Assembly (NCBI GenBank): GCA_015180985.1
Contig: CP054185.1
Span: 186,001 to 250,000 of the forward strand
Direction of reading: 5' to 3'
Origin: Flammeovirgaceae bacterium
GTDB lineage: Bacteria > Bacteroidota > Bacteroidia > Cytophagales > Cyclobacteriaceae
DNA: 64,000 bases
Below the pieces are notes generated by a model. The model saw nothing but the letters and a program-made list of their open reading frames with translations, had not been told where the DNA came from and did no database searches. Positions 32,442 to 42,086 of this stretch are shown here, one piece after another. Both the position numbers and the translations under genes were made by a program. How positions within the stretch are numbered: position 1 is the first letter of the stretch; every line of letters begins with the position of its first letter.

Positions 32442-34037
32442 ATGTTATACCGCATTCTGGTTTTACTTTCCATCGTTACAGGTGCTGTTGCCGACAACTA
32501 CCCGCGTAACGAAGCCATCGATATAAAAAAATACACCTTCCGCATTGAACTGAACGACACCACCAACCGCATCGCAGGGCAGGCAACAATTATGATGGCC
32601 ATAAAGAAAATAATTCGCGATGTTGAACTTGACCTGGTACAACAGACACAGGAAAAAGGTATGACTGTGAACGAGGTACGGGTGGGTAACCGGCAGGCTA
32701 TTTTTTCGCACAAAAATAACAGACTGAAAATCCTTCTACCCACCGAAGCTGCTGCCGGAAGTGAGATCACAATAACAATACACTATGCAGGCATACCACA
32801 AGACGGACTGATTATATCAAAAAATAAATTTGGCGACCGCACTTTCTTTGGCGACAACTGGCCCGACCGCGCCCGCAACTGGCTGCCGGCCATTGATCAT
32901 CCATACGACAAAGCGAAAGTTGAATTTATTGTCATCGCCCCGCCACATTACGATGTGGTAGCCAATGGCGCACGGGTGGAACAAAGCTTTGTTAACAGCA
33001 AACAAAAACTTACCCACTGGAGCGAAGAGGCTGACATACCCACCAAAGTAATGGTAATTGGTGTAGCCCGCTTTGCCATACACCAGGCGGGCAGGGTCGG
33101 GAACATACCGGTTGAAAGCTGGGTCTATCCGCAAAATAAGGAAGCCGGATATTCCGACTATCAGCCGGCCGTGAAGGTGCTCGATTTTTTTAATCGGTTT
33201 ATCGGGCCGTACCCGTACGAAAAACTGGCCAATGTACAATCCACCACCATTTACGGAGGCATGGAAAATGCCAGCAATATTTTTTATTACGAAAATTCAG
33301 TAACCGGTAATGGTGAAATCGAAAACCTGATTGCCCACGAAATTGCCCACCAGTGGTTCGGCAACTCGGCATCCGAAAACGACTGGCACCATGTATGGCT
33401 TAGCGAAGGATTTGCCACCTACTTTACGCATGTATACAATGAATTTACCTACGGTGTTGATCGGTTAAAAGAAGGATTACAACGTGACCGCACTACCGTA
33501 ATACAACATTGCACACGTGCTCCGGCTGCCGTTATTGACACCCGCATTACCGATTACCCGAAACTACTGTCGCCCCACGTTTATCAACGAGGCAGTTGGG
33601 TGCTGCACATGCTACGCCAGGAAATGGGAGACGAAGCGTTTTTTACCGGCATCCGAAACTACTACACGCGCTATCAAAATTCAAACGCCCTGACCAGCGA
33701 CTTCCGGCTGGTTATGGAAGCGGCATCGGGAAAAACATTAAATACATTTTTCGGCCAATGGCTGGAGGAAACCAACCTGCCGGAGCTAACCGGTCAATGG
33801 GCATACAATCCTGCCGCCAAAGCCATTTCACTCACCATCGAACAGGTTCAGCCAGGCAGGGTATTCGATTTGAACCTGGAGATTGCCATTCATAATGGTA
33901 CAAGCGAACCGGTTATTAAAACTGTCAAAATCAATCAGAAAAGCACAAAAACCAGTATTCCGGTCGATTTTAAGCCGGTTAAGCTTGAACTTGATCCTGC
34001 CACAAAACTCCTTTTTAAAGGAAACATCAGGAATTAA
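32442..34037 (+). CDS. M1 family metallopeptidase (aminopeptidase N-like)
   Basis: A 531-aa exported aminopeptidase with a short signal peptide (to about VADN). The GGMEN substrate motif (residues 272-276), H299-E300-x2-H303 and E322 in WLSEGFATYF form a complete M1 active site. It lacks the long C-terminal helical domain of PepN, so it is of the short type. Divergent from the phospholipase-like gene with 32 bases between starts. Confidence 0.93.
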   Translation: MLYRILVLLSIVTGAVADNYPRNEAIDIKKYTFRIELNDTTNRIAGQATIMMAIKKIIRDVELDLVQQTQEKGMTVNEVRVGNRQAIFSHKNNRLKILLPTEAAAGSEITITIHYAGIPQDGLIISKNKFGDRTFFGDNWPDRARNWLPAIDHPYDKAKVEFIVIAPPHYDVVANGARVEQSFVNSKQKLTHWSEEADIPTKVMVIGVARFAIHQAGRVGNIPVESWVYPQNKEAGYSDYQPAVKVLDFFNRFIGPYPYEKLANVQSTTIYGGMENASNIFYYENSVTGNGEIENLIAHEIAHQWFGNSASENDWHHVWLSEGFATYFTHVYNEFTYGVDRLKEGLQRDRTTVIQHCTRAPAAVIDTRITDYPKLLSPHVYQRGSWVLHMLRQEMGDEAFFTGIRNYYTRYQNSNALTSDFRLVMEAASGKTLNTFFGQWLEETNLPELTGQWAYNPAAKAISLTIEQVQPGRVFDLNLEIAIHNGTSEPVIKTVKINQKSTKTSIPVDFKPVKLELDPATKLLFKGNIRN

Positions 34038-34047
34038 AAGACCCCGC

Positions 34048-34078
34048 TTGGCAATTCGGCCCGATAGGATTACCTTTG
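34048..34078 (+). promoter_or_regulatory. rpsT promoter
   Basis: TTG at 34048-34050 and TACCTTTG at 34071-34078, spaced by 20 bases, fit the Bacteroidota -33/-7 consensus. The rpsT start is 30 bases downstream. Confidence 0.65.
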
Positions 34079-34107
34079 CCTCCCTTAAAAAGTATTGAAC
34101 AAACACT

Positions 34108-34362
34108 ATGGCGAATCACAAATCGGCAGAAAAGCGGATACGGGCCAACGAAGCCAAGCGGGTACGAAACCGCTATCAGCACAAATCAACCCGTACCCTG
34201 ATGAAGAAACTGAAGACCACCACCTCCAAAGCCGAGGCTGAGGCCCTTTTAAAAGAGGTTTCTTCCATGATCGACAGGCTGGCAAAAAAGAATATCATTC
34301 ACTGGAAAAAAGCCGCCAACCAGAAATCAAAACTTACTAAAAAGGTAAACGCCTTGAAATAA
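34108..34362 (+). CDS. rpsT: 30S ribosomal protein S20
   Basis: An 84-aa, very basic protein that binds 16S rRNA in the body of the small subunit. The N-terminus MANHKSAEKRIRANEAKRVR and the three-helix pattern through SMIDRLAKKNIIHWKKAAN are diagnostic. It is flanked by its own promoter and a strong terminator, so it is monocistronic. Confidence 0.98.
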   Translation: MANHKSAEKRIRANEAKRVRNRYQHKSTRTLMKKLKTTTSKAEAEALLKEVSSMIDRLAKKNIIHWKKAANQKSKLTKKVNALK

Positions 34363-34387
34363 AACCCATATTCATACGCAATTCACA

Positions 34388-34425
34388 GACCCGGACGCAA
34401 AAAACGTCCGGGTCTTTTTATTTTT
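34388..34425 (+). terminator. Intrinsic terminator after rpsT
   Basis: Perfect 10-bp stem GACCCGGACG (34388-34397) and CGTCCGGGTC (34405-34414), seven-base A-rich loop, then a T-rich tract. Confidence 0.85.
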
Positions 34426-34430
34426 AAGGA

Positions 34431-35132
34431 ATGAAGAAAGACCAGCATGGGTTTCTTAACATCAAAAACTGGGCAGCCGAAGATCGGCCACGTGAAAAAT
34501 TGTTGCTGAAAGGAATGGCTGCACTTACCGATGCCGAACTCATTGCCATCCTGCTGGGAACCGGCACCGCCTCTACCAGCGCGGTTGACCTGGCTAAAAC
34601 AATACTGCAAACCGTTGGCAATAACCTTGACGACCTGGCCCGGCTGTCAGTAAAGGATTTAATGAAGATAAAGGGTGTTGGCGAAGCAAAAGCCATTTCC
34701 ATCATCAGCGCACTTGAACTGGGCCGAAGAAGAAAGGAAATACGTTCAACCGAAAAGCCTAAAGTTAGTACGTCAGGCGATGCATATGCCTTGCTGAAAG
34801 GCAACCTGATGGACAAACCCCACGAAGAGTTCTGGGTTCTGTTGCTAAACCGCAGTAACCGGCTGATTAAAAAACAGCCAATTAGTTTTGGCGGTGTACA
34901 CGGCACTGTGGCTGATCCAAAAATCATTTTCAAAACAGCATTGGAAGAACTGGCCAGCGCCATTATCGTTGCGCATAACCATCCTTCGGGCAATCTTACC
35001 CCCAGTCAGCAGGATATTGATTTGACTAAAAAACTTAAAGAAAGTGCCCGGTTGCTTGACATTACCCTGGCCGACCACCTGATTATTGCCGGCAAGGATT
35101 ACTTTAGCTTTGCCGATGAGGGAATATTATGA
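34431..35132 (+). CDS. radC: RadC/JAB-domain DNA repair-associated protein
   Basis: A 233-aa protein with an N-terminal helix-hairpin-helix part (ELIAILLGTGTAS, LMKIKGVGEAKAI) and a C-terminal JAB/MPN domain with the metalloprotease-like motif AHNHPSGNLTPSQQDID. RadC proteins are widespread; their biochemical role is uncertain, despite the name. It overlaps the following gene by four bases. Confidence 0.93.
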   Translation: MKKDQHGFLNIKNWAAEDRPREKLLLKGMAALTDAELIAILLGTGTASTSAVDLAKTILQTVGNNLDDLARLSVKDLMKIKGVGEAKAISIISALELGRRRKEIRSTEKPKVSTSGDAYALLKGNLMDKPHEEFWVLLLNRSNRLIKKQPISFGGVHGTVADPKIIFKTALEELASAIIVAHNHPSGNLTPSQQDIDLTKKLKESARLLDITLADHLIIAGKDYFSFADEGIL

Positions 35133-35746
35133 GTGCGAAAAAGATCCTGGTTTTTGTATTTGGTGTAGTGGCCACGGCCGCGGTTATATACTCCTTCATC
35201 GGAAACAATAAGGCCGATTACATCACCACCATTGAAAAGGCCAGGAAAGAAAAAGACCACTACCTGCGCACTTCCCCCGACTCACCTTTCAAAGACGATC
35301 CCCAGTCTTTTAAAGGCCTTACCTATTACCCGGTTGATCCGGCCTTCCGTGTTCAGGCCAGGCTCGTCCCCATTGAACAAAAAAAAGTAGTGGTTTTACC
35401 CACCAGCGATGGGCAGGAAAAAAAATACATCGAATACGGCTATGCCGAGTTTAAGTTAAATGGTGTTGCCAACCGGTTGCTGATCCTCGAAATTATGGAC
35501 ATGGGTCCTTACCGCGGTACATTGTTTCTGGCGTTTGGCGATGCCACCAGCGCCCGCGAGACCTACGGAGCCGGCCGGTATCTTGATGTGAAGAATGTAA
35601 AGGGCAGCCACACGATTACACTCGACTTCAACGAAGCCTATAACCCGTACTGCGCGTACAACGAAAACTATTCATGCCCCCTGCCGCCACGCGAAAACCT
35701 GTTGGTCATACCCATAACAGCCGGTGAAATGAATTATCCGAAATAG
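35129..35746 (+). CDS. DUF1684 domain protein
   Basis: A 205-aa protein with an N-terminal membrane anchor (residues 5-24) and a DUF1684 domain marked by FRVQARLVP, GYAEFKLNG, GPYRGTLFLAFGDATS, GAGRYLD and AYNPYCAYNENYSCPLPPREN. The family is common in Bacteroidota and Actinobacteria with no proven function. The start ATG overlaps the radC stop (ATGA), implying coupling. Confidence 0.9.
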   Translation: MSAKKILVFVFGVVATAAVIYSFIGNNKADYITTIEKARKEKDHYLRTSPDSPFKDDPQSFKGLTYYPVDPAFRVQARLVPIEQKKVVVLPTSDGQEKKYIEYGYAEFKLNGVANRLLILEIMDMGPYRGTLFLAFGDATSARETYGAGRYLDVKNVKGSHTITLDFNEAYNPYCAYNENYSCPLPPRENLLVIPITAGEMNYPK

Positions 35747-35766
35747 GCCATGTACTGCCAAAGTCT

Positions 35767-35801
35767 TATTTTTGAAGCCGGTGCCCCGAACGACTTCGGG
35801 G
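35767..35801 (+). promoter_or_regulatory. pheT upstream: -7 element and leader hairpin
   Basis: TATTTTTG (35767-35774) fits the -7 consensus. It is followed by a perfect 7-bp hairpin CCCCGAA-CGAC-TTCGGGG (35784-35801) within the 44-base leader. There is no T run, so it is not a terminator; it may stabilise the leader. No T-box features are visible. Confidence 0.4.
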
Positions 35802-35817
35802 TAATTTGTATAGCGCT

Positions 35818-38235
35818 ATGACCATCTCCTACAATTGGCTTAAGGATTACATTGATATTCCCGAGAACCCCGAAGACCTTGGCAAAATTCTTACTTCCAC
35901 CGGGCTGGAGGTTGAGTCGGTTGAGCCCTTCGAAACAATAAAAGGAAATCTGAACGGATTGGTGGTGGGCGAAGTGCTTACATGCGTAAAACATCCCAAT
36001 GCCGATAAACTTTCGCTCACTACCGTTGATGTGGGACAAAACCAACCACTTTCAATTGTTTGCGGAGCCGCCAATGTAGCAGCCGGCCAAAAAGTTATTG
36101 TGGCCCTGCCCGGTACAACCCTCTATCCCACAAAAAGGGAATCGTTCACCATTAAGTCGGCTGTAATACGCGGTGAAAAATCCGAAGGCATGATCTGTGC
36201 AGAAGATGAAATCGGGCTAAGCGACAATCACGCAGGGATCATCGTACTTAATACAAAAGCCGCCAACGGCACACCGGCTGCTGAAATCTTTAAGGTTTAT
36301 TCAGACTATCGAATTGAAATCGGCCTTACGCCCAACCGGGCCGATGCCGCCTCGCACCTGGGTGTAGCCCGCGACATAAAAGCCGCTAAAAACAGGTACG
36401 TGCGCTGGCCTGTTGTTGAATCATTTAAACCCGATACCAACAGCCTTCCTATTCCGGTTGAAGTAAAAAATCCGGAAGCATGCCCGCGCTATTCGGCCGT
36501 AACCCTAACCGGTGTAACCGTAACCGAATCGCCCGGCTGGCTGAAGAACAGGTTGCTGGCCATCGGCCAAACACCCATCAATAACATTGTTGATATTACC
36601 AATTACATACTGCACGAAACCGGCCAGCCTCTCCACGCCTTCGATGCCGATGCCATTACCGGCAATAAAGTGATTGTTCAGATGCTCCCGGAAGGAACGA
36701 CTTTCATTACCCTTGATAAAAAGGAACGTAAACTCACCGCTTCCGATTTAATGATTTGCAACGGGAAGGGCGAAGGCATGTGCATTGGCGGAGTATTTGG
36801 TGGGATTAACTCAGGAATAACAAACACAACAAAAAATGTATTTCTAGAAAGCGCCTGCTTTTCACCGGATTATATCCGCAGAACGGTAATGCACCACGGC
36901 TTAAAAACCGATGCCTCCTTTCGCTTTGAGAGAGGAACCGATCCAAACAACACTGTTTATGCCTTAAAACGGGCGGCTTTACTGATTAAAGAAATTGCCG
37001 GAGGGATGGTGTCTTCCGAGATTGTAGACATTTACCCAAAAAAGATTGCCCACCGGCAGATTGAGCTGAAAGACAAAAACATTACCCGGCTTATCGGTAA
37101 AGAAATTTCACGCGATGAAATTTTCGAAATCCTGAACCGGCTCGACATCACCATCGAAACAAAAGCCGCTGATCGGTTTACCGTTTCAGTACCCCCGTAC
37201 CGGGTGGATGTACACCAGGAAGCTGATGTAATTGAAGAGATACTTAGAATTTATGGTTTCGACCGGGTTGAGCTGAGGCCCACTGCAGGCTCTGATTTCA
37301 TTGCCGGGTTTCCGGCCAACGACCCCAACAAATTCAGGCGTGCCATAGGCGAACTGCTTACCGCAAACGGCTTCTTCGAAATATGGACCAACTCACTCAC
37401 TAACGCAGCCTATCAGCACAAACATAACCTGCAGTTTCGCGGCAAACCCGTAGAGATGCTTAACAAATTGAGCGAAGAACAGGGTATTTTAAGGCAAACC
37501 CTGTTGTTTACCGGCCTGGAGGTATGCGCCTATAACATCAACCGCAAGCAGAAAGACCTCAAATTATTTGAGTTCGGTAAAATTTATTACAAAGAAGATT
37601 CCGGTTACTCAGAAGAAGAGCAATTGGCTATGTTCATCACGGGCAACCTGGAAACCGAAAACTGGCAAAATAAAACGCGTGAAGTAACCTACCACGATCT
37701 GGCCCAACAGGTGTATCAGGTTATTCAAAAATCAGGCATAACCAATCTGAAACACGAAGGAATGACCGATCAACTCTATGAATACGGATCAAAGTTATCC
37801 ACAAATGATGCACTCATTGGAAAAATCGGCTTGATAAAATCGGCCTTCCTGAAAGATTTCGGCATCCGCCAACCTGTATTTTATGCCGAACTGAATGCGG
37901 CCTTGCTTTTCAAAGCGGCAAACCCTAAGTTAGTAGTTAGGGAGGTGCCCAAATTTCCGGAAGTAAGGCGCGACTTGTCGCTTGTACTTGATAAGCAGGT
38001 AAGTTTTGATGATGTGCACAAATTGATTTTGGCTACCGAAAAGCAACTGATAAAAGAGCTGTTCGCTTTTGATGTGTATGAAGGAAAAAACCTGCCGGAA
38101 GGTAAAAAAGCCTATGCGCTCGGGTTTATCCTGCAAGACGAAACCAAAACCCTTACCGACCAGGAAATTGACACGACCATGAACCGCCTGATGGCCGCTT
38201 TGGAAAGCCGGTTAGGCGCAGTAATACGAAAATAA
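35818..38235 (+). CDS. pheT: Phenylalanine-tRNA ligase beta subunit
   Basis: About 805 aa from the ATG at 35818 (MTISYNWLKDYIDIP), the canonical N-terminus; an ATG at 35806 is less likely. Domains in order: tRNA-binding OB fold (about 40-150), B3/B4 editing region (about 210-370), B5 (about 405-470), catalytic-like core, and C-terminal FDX-ACB anticodon-binding domain (about 710-805). It forms the alpha2-beta2 enzyme with PheS, whose gene is not in the window. Confidence 0.97.
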   Translation: MTISYNWLKDYIDIPENPEDLGKILTSTGLEVESVEPFETIKGNLNGLVVGEVLTCVKHPNADKLSLTTVDVGQNQPLSIVCGAANVAAGQKVIVALPGTTLYPTKRESFTIKSAVIRGEKSEGMICAEDEIGLSDNHAGIIVLNTKAANGTPAAEIFKVYSDYRIEIGLTPNRADAASHLGVARDIKAAKNRYVRWPVVESFKPDTNSLPIPVEVKNPEACPRYSAVTLTGVTVTESPGWLKNRLLAIGQTPINNIVDITNYILHETGQPLHAFDADAITGNKVIVQMLPEGTTFITLDKKERKLTASDLMICNGKGEGMCIGGVFGGINSGITNTTKNVFLESACFSPDYIRRTVMHHGLKTDASFRFERGTDPNNTVYALKRAALLIKEIAGGMVSSEIVDIYPKKIAHRQIELKDKNITRLIGKEISRDEIFEILNRLDITIETKAADRFTVSVPPYRVDVHQEADVIEEILRIYGFDRVELRPTAGSDFIAGFPANDPNKFRRAIGELLTANGFFEIWTNSLTNAAYQHKHNLQFRGKPVEMLNKLSEEQGILRQTLLFTGLEVCAYNINRKQKDLKLFEFGKIYYKEDSGYSEEEQLAMFITGNLETENWQNKTREVTYHDLAQQVYQVIQKSGITNLKHEGMTDQLYEYGSKLSTNDALIGKIGLIKSAFLKDFGIRQPVFYAELNAALLFKAANPKLVVREVPKFPEVRRDLSLVLDKQVSFDDVHKLILATEKQLIKELFAFDVYEGKNLPEGKKAYALGFILQDETKTLTDQEIDTTMNRLMAALESRLGAVIRK

Positions 38236-38272
38236 ACCGGCCTGCATAAGGCTTAATTTGAAAGATAACACA

Positions 38273-38569
38273 ATGGACCAGGAACTCTTAAAAACTAACC
38301 TGAACGGCTTGGAACGAAAAATAGCCGTGCTCATTAACGAACATAAGCGTTTAAAAGACGAAGTGCGGTTGCTTAAAACTGAAAACCAGGAACTTAAAGC
38401 GCACCTGAACAGCCGCGATGAGCAACTGGATCATTTTAAAAATCAAATTAAAATCTCTAAAATTGTAGATAATATAAGCCCGGAAGACGGAAGTGTTTCG
38501 GATTTAAAGAGAAAAGTTGACGATTACATCAGGGAGATTGACAAGTGTATCGCTTACTTAAGCCGATAG
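38273..38569 (+). CDS. Small coiled-coil protein upstream of zapA
   Basis: A 98-aa protein (start MDQELLKTNLNGLER at 38273) that is almost entirely heptad coiled coil (about residues 4-65, for example HKRLKDEVRLLKTENQELKA), then a short C-terminal helix. It lies 19 bases ahead of zapA and is co-directional with it. In proteobacteria ZapA works with the coiled-coil protein ZapB; a similar partner role is an attractive inference here, but no direct homology is claimed. Confidence 0.8.
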   Translation: MDQELLKTNLNGLERKIAVLINEHKRLKDEVRLLKTENQELKAHLNSRDEQLDHFKNQIKISKIVDNISPEDGSVSDLKRKVDDYIREIDKCIAYLSR

Positions 38570-38588
38570 GAACCTGTAAGAAAAATTA

Positions 38589-38876
38589 ATGGAAGAACTC
38601 TCCATACGTATTAAAATAGCCGACCGCGAATACCCCATGAAGGTGAAAGCGCAGGACGAAGAAAAAGTGAGGAGCGCGAGCCGGCTCATTAACGAACGCC
38701 TCAAAACTTACAAAGACCAATTCGGTATTGACGATAAACAGGATTTACTGGCCATGGTGGCCTTCGACAGCCTGGTTGAAAAACTAACCACCGATGAAAA
38801 CCACCAGGCCATTGACCAGACGGTCATCGAAAAAGTAAACCACCTCAATCACCTCGTTTCGCAATCCATTCTCTGA
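38589..38876 (+). CDS. zapA: Cell division protein ZapA
   Basis: A 95-aa protein that bundles FtsZ protofilaments at the division site. It has the beta-strand N-terminus (ELSIRIKIADREYPMKV), the helix SASRLINERLKTYKDQFG and the DLLAMVAFDSLVEKL segment typical of ZapA. The coiled-coil gene precedes it and rny follows. Confidence 0.9.
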   Translation: MEELSIRIKIADREYPMKVKAQDEEKVRSASRLINERLKTYKDQFGIDDKQDLLAMVAFDSLVEKLTTDENHQAIDQTVIEKVNHLNHLVSQSIL

Positions 38877-38940
38877 TTCGCAAACTTCCCTGCCTTGTTC
38901 AGGCCTGCCGGGTTAACGTTAACCTATAACCCATATTGCT

Positions 38941-40533
38941 ATGATACTACTTGACTTTGGTATGGGCAGCGAGTTCCTGACAGCCTTAGGAGTTGCCCTG
39001 CTGGCCACCATAATTCTCAGCATCGTACTCGGCACGCTTTTATATAAACGCAAAATCAGCAAGCGCCAGAAAGAACTGGACCAGAAAGCCAAGCTGATTT
39101 TAAAAGAAGCCGAAATCGCTGCTGAAAACCTGAAGAAAGACAAAATCATCGAGGCCAAAGAAAAAATCCTCAAAATGAAATCAGAGTTTGAGGAAGAGGC
39201 CAACCGCAAGAAAAACCAGATCATCAGCAACGAACAAAAGGTAAAACAGCGTGAAGCACAGATAAACAAAGAACTGGAGCAGGTAAAACGTAAAGAAGCC
39301 GAACTGGCCGACATGCAACAAACCCTCGCCCAACAACTGGAACAGGTGCGCAAACGCAGGGAAGAACAGGAAAAGTTTAACCAACAGAAAGTTCAGATAC
39401 TCGAAAACATTTCCAAGCTTACTGCCGAAGAAGCCCGCGAGCAGCTGGTGGCCTCTTTAAAAGACGAAGCCCAGACACGGGCTGCCTCCTTCATAAAAGA
39501 CATCATGGAACAGGCCAAGCTCACGGCCACCAAAGAAGCGAAGAAAATTGTGGTGGAAACCATCCAGCGCACCGCCACTGAACATGCTATCGAAAACTGC
39601 GTGTCGGTGTTTAACATCGAAAGCGATGACATCAAAGGAAAAATCATCGGGCGCGAAGGGCGCAACATCCGGGCGCTTGAAGCGGCCACCGGTGTTGAAA
39701 TTATTGTTGACGATACACCCGAAGCCATCATCATCAGCGGTTTTGACCCCGTACGCAGAGAAATTGCCAGGCTCTCGCTCCACCGCCTGGTGCAGGACGG
39801 CCGCATACACCCCGCCCGCATCGAAGAAATTGTGGCAAAAACCACCAAGAATATTGAAGATGAAATCGTGGAACTGGGCGAACGCACCGTTATCGACCTG
39901 GGCATTCACGGCCTCCATCCCGAACTGGTAAAAATGGTGGGCCGCATGCGGTTTCGCTCGTCCTACGGACAAAACCTGCTGCAACACTCACGCGAAGTAG
40001 CCAACCTGTGTGCCGTGATGGCAGCCGAACTGGGATTAAACGTAAAGCAAGCGAAACGAGCCGGTCTGTTGCATGATATCGGCAAAGTGTGGCCTGAAGA
40101 ACTGGAAAAGCCCCACGCCATTGTGGGCATGGAACTGGCTCAGAAGTATAAAGAACATCCTGCGGTTTGCAACGCCATTGGCGCCCACCACGATGAGATT
40201 GAAATGACCAGCATTATCTCGCCCATTGTACAGGCCTGCGATGCCATCAGTGGGGCACGGCCCGGGGCAAGGCGCGAGGTGATGGAGCAATACATTAAGC
40301 GACTGAAGGAACTGGAGGAACTGGGCACCAGTTTCGATGGCGTTGAAAAATGCTATGCCATCCAGGCCGGGCGCGAACTGCGTGTAATACTTGATGCTGA
40401 AAAAGTAAGCGATGAACGTGCCAGTCAGCTTAGTTTTGAAATATCGCAGAAAATTGAACGCGATATGCAGTATCCCGGCCAGATAAAAGTTACGGTCATC
40501 CGGGAGATGCGCAGCGTAGCCTACGCCAAATAA
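38941..40533 (+). CDS. rny: Ribonuclease Y
   Basis: A 530-aa membrane-anchored endoribonuclease that initiates mRNA decay. Transmembrane helix at about 10-35, long coiled coil (36-180), KH domain with [20 protein letters not shown] (around 235-255), then an HD domain ([17 protein letters not shown] and HHDEIEM). Length and order match the family. An in-frame ATG seven codons in (38962) is a possible start. Confidence 0.97.
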   Translation: MILLDFGMGSEFLTALGVALLATIILSIVLGTLLYKRKISKRQKELDQKAKLILKEAEIAAENLKKDKIIEAKEKILKMKSEFEEEANRKKNQIISNEQKVKQREAQINKELEQVKRKEAELADMQQTLAQQLEQVRKRREEQEKFNQQKVQILENISKLTAEEAREQLVASLKDEAQTRAASFIKDIMEQAKLTATKEAKKIVVETIQRTATEHAIENCVSVFNIESDDIKGKIIGREGRNIRALEAATGVEIIVDDTPEAIIISGFDPVRREIARLSLHRLVQDGRIHPARIEEIVAKTTKNIEDEIVELGERTVIDLGIHGLHPELVKMVGRMRFRSSYGQNLLQHSREVANLCAVMAAELGLNVKQAKRAGLLHDIGKVWPEELEKPHAIVGMELAQKYKEHPAVCNAIGAHHDEIEMTSIISPIVQACDAISGARPGARREVMEQYIKRLKELEELGTSFDGVEKCYAIQAGRELRVILDAEKVSDERASQLSFEISQKIERDMQYPGQIKVTVIREMRSVAYAK

Positions 40534-40534
40534 T

Positions 40535-40819
40535 ATGATTGTTCAATTTGAACAACCCGGAACAAAAGGTGCTTTCTTCATTGAGGAAGATGGAAAGCGC
40601 CTGGCGGAGATGACCTTCAGCTTGGCCGGTAATCGGGTACTCATTATCGATCATACAGAAGTTTCAGATGCACTGCGCGGTAAAGGAACCGGCAAACAAT
40701 TGGTGGAGGCTGCTGTGCAGTACGCCCGCGAGAAAAAAATAAAAATCCTGCCGCTTTGTCCGTTTGCCAAAGCGGTCTTTGAAAAATCAAAATCATACCA
40801 CGATGTACTGGATTCGTAA
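40535..40819 (+). CDS. GNAT-type N-acetyltransferase (small, YjdJ-like)
   Basis: A 94-aa minimal GNAT domain of the GNAT_acetyltr_2 type. The acetyl-CoA loop is VSDALRGKGTGKQLVEAAV, followed by ILPLCPFAKAVFEK. Substrate unknown. It begins one base after the rny stop and overlaps the next gene by 17 bases. Confidence 0.85.
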   Translation: MIVQFEQPGTKGAFFIEEDGKRLAEMTFSLAGNRVLIIDHTEVSDALRGKGTGKQLVEAAVQYAREKKIKILPLCPFAKAVFEKSKSYHDVLDS

Positions 40820-41219
40820 ATCTTTCTTTCTCCGTATCCTTGCCTGTACCGTCATTTTCTTAATAGGCTGCAAAACCCAGGAAATATCGTTACAGGCAAC
40901 CGAATGGAAATTATTACACCTCGGCCAGGATGATGTAAGTATGCTGCAAAACCCGGTAACGCTGACTTTTACCGAAAACGAAAGCCGCATCAGCGGCTTT
41001 GGTGGTTGCAACCGCTATTTCGGTTCTTTCAGCCAATCCGGTAACCGGATTAGTTTTACAGGTGTGGGTTCTACCAAAATGTACTGCGATGAAACCATGA
41101 ATGTTGAAGACACCTTCTTCCGGTTGCTCAATGAAGTTGATGCATTCAATGTGCAGGGAGAAAAACTGGTGTTGCTAAAGGGCGCAACTCCGCTGCTCGA
41201 ATTTACCAGGGGCCGGTAA
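40803..41219 (+). CDS. META-domain lipoprotein (HslJ-like)
   Basis: About 138 aa from the ATG at 40803, which gives a signal and lipobox LIGC; the ATG at 40764 would lie deep inside the GNAT gene. The META domain shows ATEWKLLHL, ISGFGGCNRYFGSF and STKMYCDETMN. META/HslJ proteins are envelope proteins linked to stress tolerance in E. coli. Convergent with the next gene by two bases. Confidence 0.85.
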   Translation: MYWIRKSFFLRILACTVIFLIGCKTQEISLQATEWKLLHLGQDDVSMLQNPVTLTFTENESRISGFGGCNRYFGSFSQSGNRISFTGVGSTKMYCDETMNVEDTFFRLLNEVDAFNVQGEKLVLLKGATPLLEFTRGR

Positions 41220-41221
41220 CA

Positions 41222-41998
41222 CTACTTCATCAACTCCACAATTTCCCGCTCATCAATACGGATATCATCTTCACCCACTTCATCAAACGGATGTTCAAGG
41301 TGGTCCTGAATGTTATCCAGGCTAACCAGAATAAAGCTGTACAACACGGGCATTACATACTCCAGGTGGGCGGAATAATCGTGAAAGGTGCTGGCGAAAT
41401 ACGGGCCGTAAATGATCGGGAAAATGTAAATAAACACTTTGCTGTAGGCCCGTAAGGTAACCGGTGTGCGGTACGCATGGATTATTTTAAGGTTATCGAA
41501 AGCAATAATCATTTTGCTTACGTATTGGCTTACCCGCGAAATCTCACCACTCTGAACCCCCAGGCTCCTCAATTCCATAGTCAATGCCGAGAGGGTGGAA
41601 AATAAACTGTAAATCTTAACCTCATTATCATGCCACTCATGCCGTTGCGATGAGGTAAACATGCTCCTCATTAGTTGGGTTAAGTCGTTAACCAGTTTTC
41701 GCGTACGTTCGGGCAAATCGCTGTCTTTATTTGTAGTCCAGTCGCGGGTGGCGTAATAAATGGCAATGGCATGCCCCTTAAAATCCGATAGCCGCTGTAA
41801 AGCCGTCTCCCTGCGGTTATAGGCCGAGCCGATTGAAAAGACCACCGGAAAAACGATGGCTACACCCACCAGCATATCCGGAAACTTGGCGGTAAGGCCA
41901 AGGTGAAAACAAATGTAGGTTGATACCACCGCCAGGATGGTGATGATAAGGGTTTTATAGTTAATGATGAGGAAGAAACTTTTAAATACACGTTTCAT
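41222..41998 (-). CDS. Bestrophin-like membrane protein
   Basis: A 258-aa protein with two N-terminal and two C-terminal hydrophobic segments. The C-terminal IIHAYRTPVTLRAYSKVF and LVSLDNIQDHLEHPFDEVG-E-DD region resembles the bestrophin family, which forms chloride or other ion channels. It is shorter than typical bacterial bestrophins and the match is moderate. A hairpin (41998-42023) reaches the first base of its start codon. Confidence 0.65.
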   Translation of the reverse strand: MKRVFKSFFLIINYKTLIITILAVVSTYICFHLGLTAKFPDMLVGVAIVFPVVFSIGSAYNRRETALQRLSDFKGHAIAIYYATRDWTTNKDSDLPERTRKLVNDLTQLMRSMFTSSQRHEWHDNEVKIYSLFSTLSALTMELRSLGVQSGEISRVSQYVSKMIIAFDNLKIIHAYRTPVTLRAYSKVFIYIFPIIYGPYFASTFHDYSAHLEYVMPVLYSFILVSLDNIQDHLEHPFDEVGEDDIRIDEREIVELMK

Positions 41999-42023
41999 TG
42001 GGTTGCAGATTTAGGCAACCCAA
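41998..42023 (-). promoter_or_regulatory. 9-bp hairpin touching the bestrophin-like start codon
   Basis: TTGGGTTGC (41998-42006) and GCAACCCAA (42015-42023) pair perfectly with an eight-base loop. On the minus-strand transcript the stem ends at the A of the ATG, so it could sequester the initiation region. No T run follows, so it is not an ordinary terminator. Confidence 0.5.
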
Positions 42024-42086
42024 GTTTCTTAAAAACCCGAATATTAACAAATGATTAAGATCAGGTTACGCGGATGTTAAGGATGC

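Noticed and set aside
35784-35801. T-box or attenuator ahead of pheT
   Set aside because: A short hairpin without T run, leader peptide rich in Phe or T-box bulge.
38877-38940. 6S RNA downstream of zapA
   Set aside because: Only about 64 bases are available, far shorter than 6S RNA, and no matching structure is visible.
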